Origin: Eurosta solidaginis
Taxonomy: Eukaryota; Arthropoda; Insecta; Diptera; Tephritidae
NCBI RefSeq assembly: GCF_040869045.1
Contig: NC_090320.1
Span: forward strand, 119,793,112 to 119,857,111
Direction: 5' to 3'
Length of the DNA: 64,000 bases
Of this stretch, positions 53,970 through 64,000 are shown piece by piece. The notes beneath the pieces are model-generated. The model saw only the letters and a program-made list of their open reading frames with translations, was not told the DNA's origin and made no database searches. The position numbers and the translations under genes are program-made. Each line of letters starts with the position of its first letter. The first letter of the stretch is position 1.

Positions 53970-54587
53970 CTAAGAGTCTGTTTCCCTGACCTGCATGATT
54001 GCTGCCAGAAAAGAGGGGGGAGAAGAAGATGGGGGCAGGGGCTGATGCTCAGCATTGCTACCAGCTCTACTACGAAGGTAGTAGTTATGAGTGGTATCAG
54101 CTGTTTGAGTTGTTGGCGCCGTGGGGCGCGAGCAGCAGCGGGTACTTGTTGTGGCTTGCTGAGCAGCGAGGCTGCTGGAAGGTAGTGGGGGGGAGCTTAG
54201 GCGTAGACTACGGGACGCCCTTGGGCGTGAGCAGCAAGGAGCCACAAAAGATTTATAAAAGTTACGTGGACGTCGGGTTTTGGGATCAAGCCCAGAACAA
54301 CCTGTCCGATGCAACCATCCCTTGCACGAGACACACTGAACAGAGTATGACCGTCCTAAAAAGATTCTTTTCTGGCAAATGCAGCAAAACCATTTCTCAG
54401 GACCGGGGTCAGGAGACGGACCCGGATTGGGTTCGATACCTTCCCGGAGCAAGAGAATATGTAGCAGTCCTGCTGCAAGGAGCTGCTGGGAAGATGACAA
54501 TTTGTGGGAGGGACGAAACAAATTAAATGGGGTCACACTGAAATGACAGTCCTTGGTCGGGAAAAGTCCCGAGTCGCTCCGGTACAT
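53970..54587 (-). pseudogene. LINE-J leader ORF: 2A-like motif plus PHD-like finger
   Basis: The 205-codon frame starts MYRSDSGLFPTKDCHFS. Residues 50-57 are GIEPNPGP, a 2A-like (ribosome-skipping) motif after a hydrophobic run (LLAAGLLHILLL). A Cys/His-rich module follows: WFCCICQKR, SVQCVSCKGWLHRTGC and FVAPCC, in the C4-H-C3 spacing of a PHD finger. A Ser/Pro-rich tail (PPSSSPPSF) ends at a stop. Similar leaders are known from some CR1-type LINEs. Confidence 0.8.
54417..54440 (-). other. 2A-like motif codons in LINE-J (minus copy)
   Basis: Encodes GIEPNPGP. The 2A consensus is (D)(V/I)ExNPGP; here Gly stands where Asp is usual. Confidence 0.8.
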
Positions 54588-54597
54588 AGAACCGACT

Positions 54598-54981
54598 GCT
54601 TTAGGAGTGTACTATATGGTCCCATGCCTGAGCTTCGAAAGAGGTCTTGGGCCACAATTGACCCGGAGGGTTGGTGTCACGGTGCAAAAATGTCACATGT
54701 GTATACGGATGGTTCCAAATTAATGGAAGGGGTCGGGTCTGCAGTTTTCTTCGTCGATCCAGAAATAAGTGGATCCTACAGGCAGCCAGATTACTGCAGC
54801 GTCTTTCAAGAGAAACTAAGTGCTTAAGCTGCAGTCGCGTCGATATATATATTGATAGTCAGGCGGCGATTAAGGCAATAATCCCACACAGTAATCCCAT
54901 ACAGTAACAAAGAAATATTGGAAAAACTTCGGTCAGGCTGTTGGTCAGGCTGTACCACACATCTATACTGGGTTCCCGGTC
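54598..54981 (+). mobile_element. LINE-R host copy, part 2: RNase H domain
   Basis: The frame 54504-54827 reads SHVYTDGSKLMEGVGSAVF (first RNase H Asp), PDYCSVFQEKLSA, then after a stop IYIDSQAAIKAI (third Asp). It continues after the LINE-J insertion at 57295 as WVPGHKGIEGNEKTDELA. The 54968-54981 segment CTGGGTTCCCGGTC is the left copy of the LINE-J target duplication. Confidence 0.88.
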
Positions 54982-57294
54982 GCTTTGCAAGGCCGTCGGT
55001 TCTATGTACCGGAGCGACTCGGAATTTTTCCCGACCAAGGACTCCCATTTCAGTGTAACCCCATTTAATTTATTGCGTCCCTCCCACAAATTGTCATCCT
55101 TCCAGCAGCTCCTTGCACCGGGACTGCTCCATATTCTCTTGCCCCGGGAAGGTATCGAACCCAATCCGGGTCCGTCTCCTGACCCCGGTCCTGAGAAATG
55201 GTTTTGCTGCATCTGCCGGAAAAGAATTCTTTTATGACGGTAATACTCTTGTCAGTGTGTCTCGTGTAAGGGATGGTTGCATCGGACAGGTTGTTCTGGG
55301 CTAGATCCCAAAACCCGACGTCCACGTAACTTCTATAAATCTTTTGTGGCTGTTCATGCCCTAGGACGTCCCGTACTCTGCGCCTTAGCGCCACCGCTAC
55401 CTCCTAGCAGCCCCGCTGCTCAGCAAGCCACAACAAGTACCCGCTGCTGCTCGCGCCCACGGCACCACCAACTCACACGGCTGCTCCCACTCATACCTAC
55501 AATCTCCGCAGTAGAGTCAGAAGCAATGCCGAGCATCAGTCCCTGCCCCCGTCTTCTCCCCACCTCTTTTCCGGCAGCAATTGTGTAGGTCAGGAAAACA
55601 GACTCTTAGTCCCTACCTCCCTTTGCACCGTCTGCCAGCACAGAATATATATGTTTGCGACATCCGCCCAATGCAAGACCAGGACGGTGCCACTTTCCTA
55701 GATGTTCTGGTCTCCGCGACGGTAACCCCCCGACGGATTTCATTGCGCCATGTTGCCAGACCGCATACCGAAATACAACGGGTACCCCAATGCTTACCCA
55801 AGGACGTCCATTCCCAGGGCCACAACAGCAGTCGCGTCTCGGCCTTCCACAACCCAGGCGTAGTCACCCGTCACTTACTTCCAGAGTGACGACGTCTCCC
55901 CCTATGCACTTCAGAATTCTGCAGCTAAACTGTAATGGATTAACTGGGAAGATCACGGAGATAGTCGATTTCATTAAGCGGCGCAACATCCGCATTGCTG
56001 CGATTCAAGAGACTAAACCCACAGCAAGATCTGCATTGCAGACCTGTTATGGGTATAATGTCCACAGAAAATATCGCGAGAGCGGAAATGGAGGCAGCCT
56101 CGCGTTTATCATACACCACTCTGTGCAATATCATATATTTGATCCCGAAATCGACCGACATAGCCAAGACTCTTGAAACCATTTTGCTCCCCTACTTCAA
56201 AGCAAATTTGCAGCTAGCCTGCCATCAGCATGGCTTCGGAAAACTCCATAGCAAGACCACCGCGCTAAATGCCATCAGCACCCAGACAAATTGCGGTTTA
56301 AATCAAAACCCCCATCATAGAACAGTACTCGTTGCGCTAGACCTATCAAAAGCTTTTGATACGGTCTACCATGGCACGTTACTGCAAGACCTGGAAGGGT
56401 CTACCCTTCCCCCATGTCTTAAAAGGTGGACCGCAAATTATCTGGGTGGTCGGAACGCATCGGAGCAATTTAGAAATGAAACATCAAAACCTAGAAGAAT
56501 TAAACAGGGGGTGCCACAGAGTGGTGTCCTATCCCCACTTTTGTTTAATTTCTACATATCTAAGCTACCTTCGCCACCAGAAGTACTTGCAGTACTTGGG
56601 GAAAAGACAAAGAAACGCTCATTACCACATACAAAGCAATTGGCCAGCCGATTGTATGCTACGCGTCTCCTATATGATCGCCATGCCTAAAAATTACCCA
56701 CTGGAATAAGCTACAGGCCTGCCAAAATACTGCTATCAGAACCGCCACGGGCTGTCTTCTTATGTCCCCAGAACACCATCTACATAATGAGGCGAGAATA
56801 CTCCCCATCAGGGAGAGAAATGAGATGGTAACCAAACAGTTCCTGTTGAATACCCAGAAACCTGGGCATCCCAACAGACATCTGATTCATGAGCCAACAC
56901 CGCCTAGGGACTTAAGGAGTCATCTCCGTAAGCATTTTGAGGAAATACGGCACCTGACAACTCAGCCGTATGAAGCAAAAAAACACAAGCAGGTCCTTGG
57001 TGAACTCCATAAACAGGCGTCGGACTTTTATGCCAGAAATTGCCAGGTGAATTCAGTACTCAAAGAACAGTACCCAAAACTTGCGGAAAAGGAACGCATA
57101 CTCCCCAGGGAAACGCGAGTCACTCTGGCTCAACTTCGTTTTGGATATTGTAACAGGTTAAACCCATTTCATTATAGTCCACCCCTGTTGAAACAGAAAG
57201 TTTCCTTGGACTCCCGTTAGAGGATATTGATGACAATTTGTGATCGGTCGAAGCTATTAGGTGGGGCGAAGCATTGCTACAACAACAACAACAA
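54982..57294 (+). mobile_element. LINE-J deletion derivative with 14-bp target duplication
   Basis: It is bounded by identical CTGGGTTCCCGGTC at 54968-54981 and 57295-57308, and ends in CTACAACAACAACAACAA-like repeats. It keeps the 5' leader with GIEPNPGP, the start of the endonuclease, part of RT and the C-terminus. It lacks three blocks: about 1.4 kb from the endonuclease to RT (junction near 56160), the YADD region (near 56582) and the CPAC end (near 57164). The junctions do not show GT-AG ends, so splicing is not suggested. Confidence 0.92.
55151..55174 (+). other. 2A-like motif codons in LINE-J (plus copy)
   Basis: GIEPNPGP is conserved here too, followed by WFCCICRKR, although the rest of the leader is frameshifted. 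Confidence 0.8.
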
Positions 57295-57895
57295 CTGGGT
57301 TCCCGGTCATAAAGGGATAGAAGGTAACGAAAAGACCGATGAGTTGGCAAGGGAGGGTGTAACACTCGCTGAAACGATAATAGAAGTTCCAACCCGTTTG
57401 GAAGAAATTAAAAGAAGACAGGAGCTACATAGGGTCCATCAAGCAGGAAAGGCGTGGGCAAAAGCGCAGGGCTGCAAAAGACTCACAAAGTGGCTCTTAT
57501 CTCTAAAGAGAGAATACTTAAGGTTCAAGATGGGCGTACTAACTGGACAATGCCTTCTGGCGTCACATGCTTATGTGTTATGTCACGTCAGTAACAGCAG
57601 GTGTAGGAAGTGCAAGCTGCAGGAAGAATCGGTTGAGCACGTTCTGTGTTCCTGTCCCGCTCTCGCCAGGTCAAGGCTCCAGTTATTAGGGGCGGCAGAG
57701 TTTCCAGATCTCGATGCAGAAATTAAGCTAAGTCCTAGAAAACTTATTTTTTGGCCAAGAGGGCGGAATTTTCTATAATATAGGCCCTGGTACCTGATTG
57801 GGGTTCTTCCGATTTGTCGTCAAACACTTTGGCCGCATTCAGTGTATGTGAGGTCTTTATTGACCGGCCAGTACAACCTAACCTAACATTCATAA
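57295..57895 (+). mobile_element. LINE-R host copy, part 3: RNase H end, Cys-His tail and 3' UTR
   Basis: The frame to 57778 reads WVPGHKGIEGNEKTDELARE, TKWLLSLKREYLRFKMGVLT, and the zinc-finger-like CRKCKLQEESVEHVLCSCPA. The 3' UTR has GCATTCAGTGTATGTGAGGT and ends ACCTAACCTAAC. It resumes exactly after the LINE-J duplication, proving the insertion order. Confidence 0.88.
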
Positions 57896-58089
57896 CTTAC
57901 TATAATTTTTAGAAATAGTTTGACAGCTATCTTCTGAGTGAAAATGGTTTTCAGTCAGAGCTAGTAAAACGTAATACGGGCCATGGTTTTAAGCGCCTTG
58001 AAGGGATAATTGATGTGTTCAAATGAACTCCTTTAACAATTTAAATGGGAAAACAATTTATTTTAAACACAAACCATAAGTAAAATATT
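57896..58089. other. Spacer
   Basis: Nothing recognised. Confidence 0.4.
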
Positions 58090-58760
58090 TTTAAAACAAG
58101 CTATGTAAATAAAAGTACGTTTTTTGTTGAATATGCGAGCAAAATAAAGGTTTTGATGGGTTTGGGTGGGCGTGAAGTATGATTGCTAATGGTTGCGGGT
58201 ATATGAGAAATACATTTATACTGTATACTGGCTTGAGCGCAAGATAGAGCTGAATGGAAAATTGCCGAAATCGCACGATAACCATGTCCACTTTCTCGAC
58301 ATCGAATATTAAAAAAAATGGGAAAAATTCTATAATTCGGGAGTTGAATTTGTGATAAGAAAGACAATATGAAAGATTTCCAAGCCATAAATCCTAACCG
58401 TTAAGGATATCATGTCGAAATTTGACAGAGAGCTTGTCTTTACTATCATACATTTGCTTTAAGAAAATTAACAAATTCGGCTGGCGACCACGCACACTTA
58501 AAAAAATCGATATTGAAATTTTGAAAAATTGGAGAAATACGGTTATTCATTATCAAAGTAAGATACGGTGCTGTAAGTTGACAAGTTGGCTGAGTTTATG
58601 ACTAACTAAAAACAGAAATTTTGCAAAATTTTTGAAATGGGATTGGCACTGCCCACATTTAGAACAAAAAAAATTAATTTTTCAGAAGGGGGATTTTCGG
58701 CCGATAAATAAAAGAAAAAACTTCGGATCTTTCTTATTCTCCTAAGCGTTTCGATATTTT
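58090..58760 (-). mobile_element. Diverged element B copy, inverted
   Basis: On the minus strand, modules recur in element B style: GAAAGTGGACATGGTTATCG then TGCGATTTCGGCAATTTT (about 58260-58310), TTTAAGTGTGCGTGGTCGCC (about 58483-58502) and GTGGGCAGTGCCAATCCCAT (about 58640-58659). Similarity to copies 1 and 2 is low, so this is an older or different subfamily. Confidence 0.5.
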
Positions 58761-59361
58761 TCTCTTATATATACACATTGGCGAATCCACGGGGCAGGAA
58801 CTAGGGGAGAGTTCTCCGCCCCACTTCAAGACATCCAAATCTGTGATATAAATTCTACACTCAAATAAAGTTTTTTTTAAGATCGCGAGTTTGTATCGAG
58901 CTCAAGGCCTAACAATAATTATTTTATCATTATTATTGTTATGATATATTTTTTCTTAATTGAAAAAATTTTAAATTGGCATAGAAGAAAGAAAAAATTT
59001 AGGCAACTGCCAAACTGCTAAATTCCTTCATCGGCAACGTTTTAACAACAAAAATTGTTTTTTTTTTTTTTTCAAAATGGAAGTGAGTTTTGGACATAGG
59101 AATTTCTTCCTCAAAACAATAACATTTTTCTTAAAACAAAATAAACCGTATTTAATATGCGTGGACATTTTCTTCATTATTATAAAAATTCATATTGTGA
59201 CGAATATTAGCATCACTATGCTGTTAGTAAATAATCACAAAAACAAAAACATCAAGCAACGACACTTATGCACGAGGCAACGAAGAACATTCCACACACA
59301 TAACCAGCAGCTTGAAGCGAAGAGATATTTCACATACATACATATAGGTAGCCTGCAGCTA
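58761..59361. other. AT-rich stretch
   Basis: An open frame from 59077 (MEVSFGHRNFF) is low complexity and Lys/Phe-rich; no domain was recognised. Nothing else seen. Confidence 0.4.
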
Positions 59362-59944
59362 AGATTCAGCGATTCGAATGTTAGCAGTTGGTGCATAATT
59401 ATCTGAAATCTCCAGAATTCGTTACAATTGGTGTCAGTTAAGTCAACTAAAGCAACTGAAAAAGGAGTTGGAGAACCGTGGGTTGACTGCAACCGGTAAT
59501 AAAACCGAACTCCAAGCACGACTACGAGAGGTTATGGGGCCGGAAGCAACTAATGTGAACGGGTATGTCTTTCATCCTGATGGGGACGAGACATTAACAA
59601 AATTGGAAGAGAAGGGCGGAAGTCCGAATCCAGTCGCAAGCGGCGAGAACAATGCGGTATTGGCATTGTTATCACAGATATCGACAAAGAAGGAACCCCC
59701 GAAAAAAACACGTATAACAGAGAGTATAACATCTCAACTGGAAGAACATAAGACATATATGGCATCATAACTGGAAGAGCAGAGTACATATATGACATCT
59801 CAGTAGGCTGAGCAGTTGAAAGCACAAAAGGTTCGCATATCCTCGCAACAGGATACAAAAATTTTACTACTCGAGGACAAAATCGATGCCGATATTGAAA
59901 GATTGAGAGGTCGTAACAGGAGTTGCAACTAAATCGCCCTCGGT
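59362..59944 (+). pseudogene. Gypsy-type LTR end and SAP-domain gag (chimera copy 2, 5' part)
   Basis: From TTCAGCGATTCGAATG it is colinear with 7096-7613, including CGTTACA/ATTGGTGTCAG. The SAP motif is intact here (LKKELENRGLTATGNKTELQ then ARLRE), likely nucleic-acid binding. A stop follows near 59767. It fuses to LINE-J at GCAATTCGGGA (about 59945), keeping about 63 bp that copy 1 lacks. Confidence 0.78.
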
Positions 59945-60838
59945 GCAATTCGGGAATGTAACATCCAAACCAAGTAGAATTAAACACTGGATGCCACAGG
60001 GTGGTGACCTATCCCCACTTTTGTTTAACTTCTACATGTCAAAGCTACCTTCAGCACCAGAAGGAGTCACTACCGTTTCCTATGCCGATGACTGCACAAT
60101 ACAAGCCACAGGCCCAGGCCCACAGATCGATGAGCTTTGTAGCAAAATAAACAGCTATCTCCCTGATCTCTCTAGTTTCTTCCCCTCGAGAAACCTGACA
60201 GTATCACCGACTAAATCATCGGCGACCTTATTTACAACATGGACGCTCCAAATGTCGACCATATTGAACATCCACGTCGATGGCACCACGCTACCGACTG
60301 TCTTACATCTCAAAATCTTGGGTGTGATCTACATTTTGTATCTACATTTTGGAGAGCATGCAGCCGCAATTGTACCGAAAATCCAGAGCCGTAATAAAAT
60401 CCTCAAATCTCTTGCTGGCAGTACTTGGGGTAAAGATAAAGAAACGCTCATTCCCACTTACAAAGCAATTGGCCAGCCGATTGCATGCTAAGCGTCCTCT
60501 CTATGGTCGCCAAGCGTAAAAACTACACACTGGAATAAGTTACAGGCCTGTCAAAATACTGTTCTCAGAACCGTCACGGGCTGTCTTCTTATGTCCCCAG
60601 AACACCATCTACATAATGAGGCGATAATACTTTCCATCAGGGAGAGAAATGAGATGGTAACCAAACAGTTCCTGTTGAATACCCAGGAGCCTGGACATCC
60701 CAACAGACATCTGGTTGATGAGCCAACACCGCCCAGGGGCTTAAGGAGTCATCTCCGTAAGCATTATGAAGAAATACGGCACTTGAGAACACAGCCGTAT
60801 GAAGCCAAAAAGACAAGCAGGTCCTCAGTGAACTCCAC
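59945..60838 (+). mobile_element. LINE-J RT fragment (chimera copy 2, 3' part)
   Basis: The frame 59943-60491 runs WMPQGGDLSPLLFNFYMSK, VSYADDCTIQATG and LHLKILGVIYILYLHFG. It then breaks; a second frame (60591-60965) continues MSPEHHLHNEAIILSIRERN. It ends at TCCTCAGTGAACTCCACAC, where a minus-strand LINE-R begins. It shares diagnostic variants with copy 1 (FNFYMSKL, LCSKINSYL, TLQMSTILN). Confidence 0.88.
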
Positions 60839-62629
60839 ACACGCAGCCGTCGGGGTTGATTTCAGGGCTCCCGCAATGCTAAGCATTGATAGCCTGCATA
60901 CCCGCTCTAATTTTTTCAGGGAAGTTCTTTTTTGTGTGGCTTTCCACCAAACAAGAACTCCATAGTATAGGATATAGTTTTCAATCGCTGTAAATTGCCA
61001 GTGAGAAACGGATGGCGATAAATCCCACGTACACCCCAGCATTTTTTTAAGTGTCGTCGAGGCCTTCTTCACCCTCTACTCCATGTTGAGTTTCCACGGC
61101 TGCTTACTGTGTAGGATGATTCCTAGAAATTTCGTGAAAAGGTTTATCCTGTCACCCTTCCCAACTCGTGCAATTTGGGACCTTGTACCTCTTAGTAAAC
61201 AAGACCATATCCGTCTTCTCTGCGTTGGCAGATGCCCAGGTATGAATATCCCGAAGCGCCCGATCCATCCAAGATCCAATCGTTGGAAGGCACTTTCCAC
61301 TTATGACAATTGCAACATCATCTGGGTAAGCCGTAAATTTTACGGGTCTCTCATCGAACCGCCTGAGCAGTTGGTTGATGGCCAGCGTCCACAGAAGATG
61401 TGATAGCACCCCGCCCTGCGGCGTGCCCCTGTCCACTGATTTCGTGGTCTCATACAATCCCCATTGTGAAGTAATCTTCCTGCAATTTAACATGCAGCCG
61501 ATCCATCTGGCTATGGCTGGATGCACTTTAACGTAATAAAGACCATCCATGATCGCCCATTTAGAAATATTGTTGAAAGCCCCGGCAATGTTTAAGAAGA
61601 CTCCCTGGGCATACTCCTTATATTCCAAGGCTTCCCTATATTTATTACCACCCCATGCAGTGCAGTGTCTACCAACTTGCCTGTGGTGTACGCATGTTGA
61701 ATTGCGGTGAGCAGATTTTCATCCACATTGGACTTTATGTATACAACAATCAACCTCTCAAAAGTTTTGAGCAGAAATGATATTCCCCGCCTTTCGTAGG
61801 AAAGCTACACGAGAAGTTCTCCAAGAGTGCGGTACATGAGTCAGTCTTATTATTATTTTAAGCCATTCCACGACCGCTCTACTTGAAACTTGTAGCATAA
61901 CCGGGAGTATGCCACCTGTGTCCCGGCGATTTAACTTTAGAGAACGGCTTCACCACCAATTCGATCTACCCGCACTATCGAAGTGTGAGTGATGTCTGCT
62001 GTCTCTTCGGAATCATCTCCCGATGGGAAATGTGTTTCAAAAAGAAAGGGCTCCTCACTATTATGTGACAATTTCCCGTTCTCTTTCTTTATAACTCCCT
62101 GGACTATGTTACCCCTTGCAAGGGTTTTTTTCATCAATGCTGTTTCGTTGGAGGACTCTCTGGCCACACAAAAATTTTTCGATTATCTTCGCCCTGGAAA
62201 TTTCACGCTTGTAGACCCTCAAAAGAACCATATACTCGTCCCGGCACGCTTCGCTTTCCTCGGTCTTTGCTAGCTTAAATATTTCTTTAACCTGTTCTTA
62301 GAATACTTAGCTCATTGCTCCACTATTTGAGTTGTCCCAGCTTTGTTTCTACTTTCTGAAATTTCGTCCAGTTCATTGACCTAGGGTTTCTAAAGGATCC
62401 TCCCCTCTCTACCCTCATTGAAGCTGATATACGCATAGTCGAAGGAGGATGGTTTAGCAAGAACCATACAATCATACCTTGATATATCACGTTCACAGCT
62501 CAATGTATTATCAAGAGCATTGTTGAATGTTGGACCAATGTATGTAGGAGCACTTCCCCTGTTGGCTATCTGCAAAGTGGTTTGCCGGATGTATCAAAAT
62601 AGAGATTCGCCTCTCTCATTCGTATCTGC
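60839..62629 (-). mobile_element. LINE-R copy 4: endonuclease end, RT and thumb
   Basis: From the right: IANRGSAPTYIGPTFNNALD (endonuclease), FETHFPSGDDSEET (linker), RTSRVAFLRKAGN, HAYTTGKLVDTALHGVV, GVFLNIAGAFNNIS (damaged motif A), RGTPQGGVLSHLLWTLAINQ (motif B), FTAYPDDVAIVISG (YPDD instead of YADD) and STTLKKMLGCTWDLSPS (thumb). It stops at 60839 against the chimera. Several frameshifts and a lost YRPISL-like block are present. Confidence 0.85.
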
Positions 62630-63038
62630 TCCTGCTGTTCTTGTTGTTGTAGCGATAAGGACACTCCCCGAAGGCCTTGGGGAGTGTTATCGATATTGAT
62701 ATTCCTTTGCCGTATGCAGATCTGGTACGTTCCGGTACCAAGCCCGACCATCTCGGGAACGATTCGCTATGACGACATGCGGCCTTCTAGCCCATCTCGG
62801 CCTCCCATCCCCTAGATCCATGAGGAGCTCGGAGTCGCCAGAGCCTCGGCTGTTAATGAAACAGGATTATCCACGGATACGTGAGGTTGACAATTGGGTT
62901 GGAGAAGATATATTTTTCGCTGGCAAAAACATGAAAGGGATCGCGCTACACAACACCTTGAATCTATTTGGTATTTTAGTCGCCTCTTACGAGAGACATA
63001 CCTACGCGGGTATATTCTAACCCCCTAACCACTTCCAA
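62630..63038 (-). mobile_element. SINE-2 copy c, near full length, inside LINE-R
   Basis: The head (minus strand, near 63035) starts GGTTAGGGGGTTAGAATATA. The GTCGT-type hairpin is altered to CTCGTAAGAGGCGAC. The body contains ACTCCCC...GGGGAGT (about 62662-62688) and ends CGCTACAACAACAAG. It interrupts the LINE-R endonuclease between GCKSAPQ and NEREANLYF, so it is younger than that LINE copy. Confidence 0.8.
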
Positions 63039-64000
63039 CGCATTGTGGGGCGCTTTTGCATCCGGGCCTATAACCAACCGCCCTTTGCGCCTTCGCCTGT
63101 ACTAGCCTCTTGCACTCTACCGGTGGAACCCCCACAGTATGGGCCATGTAACAGGATGCCAGGATAAATGCCTGCTTATTCTTCTGCCCAACGGCCACCG
63201 CTGCGAGGTCCTAAGTAGTGTAATTAGGCAGCATATATGAATGCAGCTGTTGCCTTACCATGACTGCAGCTCGCACCCTTCCTTCCGTTTGCGCTTAGTA
63301 AACGCCAAATCCGCTCGCGCTGGTCCCAGAATCGGCGTCACGTCAAACGAACCCTCCTCAAGGGTTAGGAAGAGTTCGATCGACGCCACTTTACTGTGTT
63401 GGAGGTTAATCTGTAAGTTTCGCAGCACCATTGGGCCCTTTGTCCTGTCGTTCCTCTCTTGCCCTTTTGGTTTAAGGCTTTCGATGCCCTCTTCAGCCTC
63501 TCCCACTTCTTGCATATTACTATTATTATCCTCCGGACTTCTTTTCCCGGGTCGTAAATGCTGTGCTGGGTTTTCCTCTGTGCGACTCGCAGCACTGTTG
63601 GTCGTCTTCTAACACCTTCGTGGTGACGTCCGCGTCATCCAGCTGTCCCTTTTCTCTGAGGCTTTTGAGGTCATTTTCGACTTCTCCCACTTCTATCGTG
63701 TTAGGATTCTATCCTCGGGACTTCTTTCCTAAGTCGCATGTAAATTTTGCCTGCACCCCATAACATTTTTCTAAGCTGCGTATGCAATATATCCTCCGCC
63801 TGCTTGTTTATTTGGAAGATGTAGAACTGACCTTCCCCCGTAGGCCTAGATACAGTAAGTACCTTCAGATCCTGTGTCGGTATATTCTGATTCTGCAGAA
63901 GTTGCAGCGTATCCGCCAACTTTGTCACGCATAGTATCCATACCTTAACTTTTTGTACCGTGGGGATTCGCACTTTATCCACCTTAAACCGCGCGTTCGT
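63039..64000 (-). mobile_element. LINE-R copy 4: ORF1 end and endonuclease start (continues off window)
   Basis: The frame 63701-63982 (VKVWILCVTKLADTLQLLQN ... MLWGAGKIYMRLRKE) is an ORF1 C-terminal part. The frame 63255-63515 begins the ORF2 endonuclease (NLQINLQHSKVASIELFLTL then EEGSFDV), followed in another frame by VRAAVMVRQQLHSYM and AFILASCYMAHTVGVPP. The 5' end lies beyond 64000. Confidence 0.8.

Larger units (their letters stand above)
50577..54597 (-). mobile_element. LINE-J, longest copy in the window (about 4.0 kb)
   Basis: The 5' end is at 54597 (CGGTTCTATGTACCGGAGCG on the minus strand) and the 3' CAA tail is at 50577-50597. The order is a leader with a 2A-like motif and PHD-like finger, a Pro/Ser-rich linker, endonuclease, RT and a CPAC...H zinc-knuckle-like end. 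Coding is split over at least six frames, so it is dead, but all domains can be read. It lies inside LINE-R, whose parts flank it. No clear target duplication was found. The family is best placed in the Jockey superfamily (CR1/Jockey-like, no RNase H). Confidence 0.9.

Noticed and set aside
56160..56160. LINE-J internal deletions interpreted as spliced introns
   Set aside because: Comparison with the longer copy shows no GT at the left or AG at the right of the missing blocks.

Overview
This window looks like dipteran nuclear DNA, most likely from a tephritid fruit fly or a close relative. It is AT-rich and almost wholly built from layered transposable elements (TEs). There are no bacterial-style operons. 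The element families recognised from protein motifs (BEL/Pao, Ty3/gypsy, Jockey-superfamily LINEs, Penelope, piggyBac, pogo, Tc1, Harbinger-like, Helentron/DINE-like, tRNA-derived SINEs) are typical of such genomes. The species assignment is inference; no search was run.

Host gene. Two clean exons on the + strand (17865-18006 and 40188-40293) encode adjacent parts of the ubiquitin ligase/co-chaperone CHIP (STUB1). Their splice phases match. The 22.2 kb between them is one intron packed with TEs. The upstream TPR exons and the downstream U-box exons were not seen. A second, unrecognised possible exon lies on the minus strand at 9522-9865.

Layout. 1-2.6 kb: AT-rich, with a putative MITE. 2.6-8.4 kb: a CAA-tailed SINE (SINE-2), a BEL/Pao pol relic, a gypsy pol relic, a tandem 406-420 bp repeat with a tRNA-like core, and a gypsy-gag/LINE chimera. 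9-17.8 kb: MITE, LINE-J 3' end, element B copy 1, tRNA-SINE (SINE-1), Penelope and gypsy relics, and a compound TIR element. 18-40 kb (CHIP intron): Harbinger-like element, Jockey/CR1-like LINE, element B copy 2 with a 130-bp satellite, Helentron-like elements, a 275-bp-arm inverted repeat, a TTAA-bounded inverted-repeat element carrying a spliced Cys-rich gene relic, piggyBac, LINE-J, Penelope, SINE-1, a 64-bp GC-rich minisatellite, a GC-rich island and Tc1. 40-49 kb: pogo derivative, RTE-like LINE, gypsy integrase relic, RNase-H-bearing LINE, LINE-J 3' end. 49.7-57.9 kb: an RNase-H LINE (LINE-R) split by two LINE-J copies in opposite orientation, one with a perfect 14-bp target duplication. 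58-64 kb: a diverged element B, a second gag/LINE chimera, and a minus-strand LINE-R interrupted by SINE-2.

How the parts relate. LINE-J (PHD-like finger after a 2A-like motif, endonuclease, reverse transcriptase, CAA tail) is present in seven copies. It is a plausible driver for SINE-2, which shares its 3' tail. The most interesting items are the TTAA inverted-repeat element with its spliced Cys-rich gene relic, the gag/LINE chimera present twice with the same junction, the long perfect-stem hairpin, and a 130-bp satellite shared by two different element families. All TE coding regions seen are broken.
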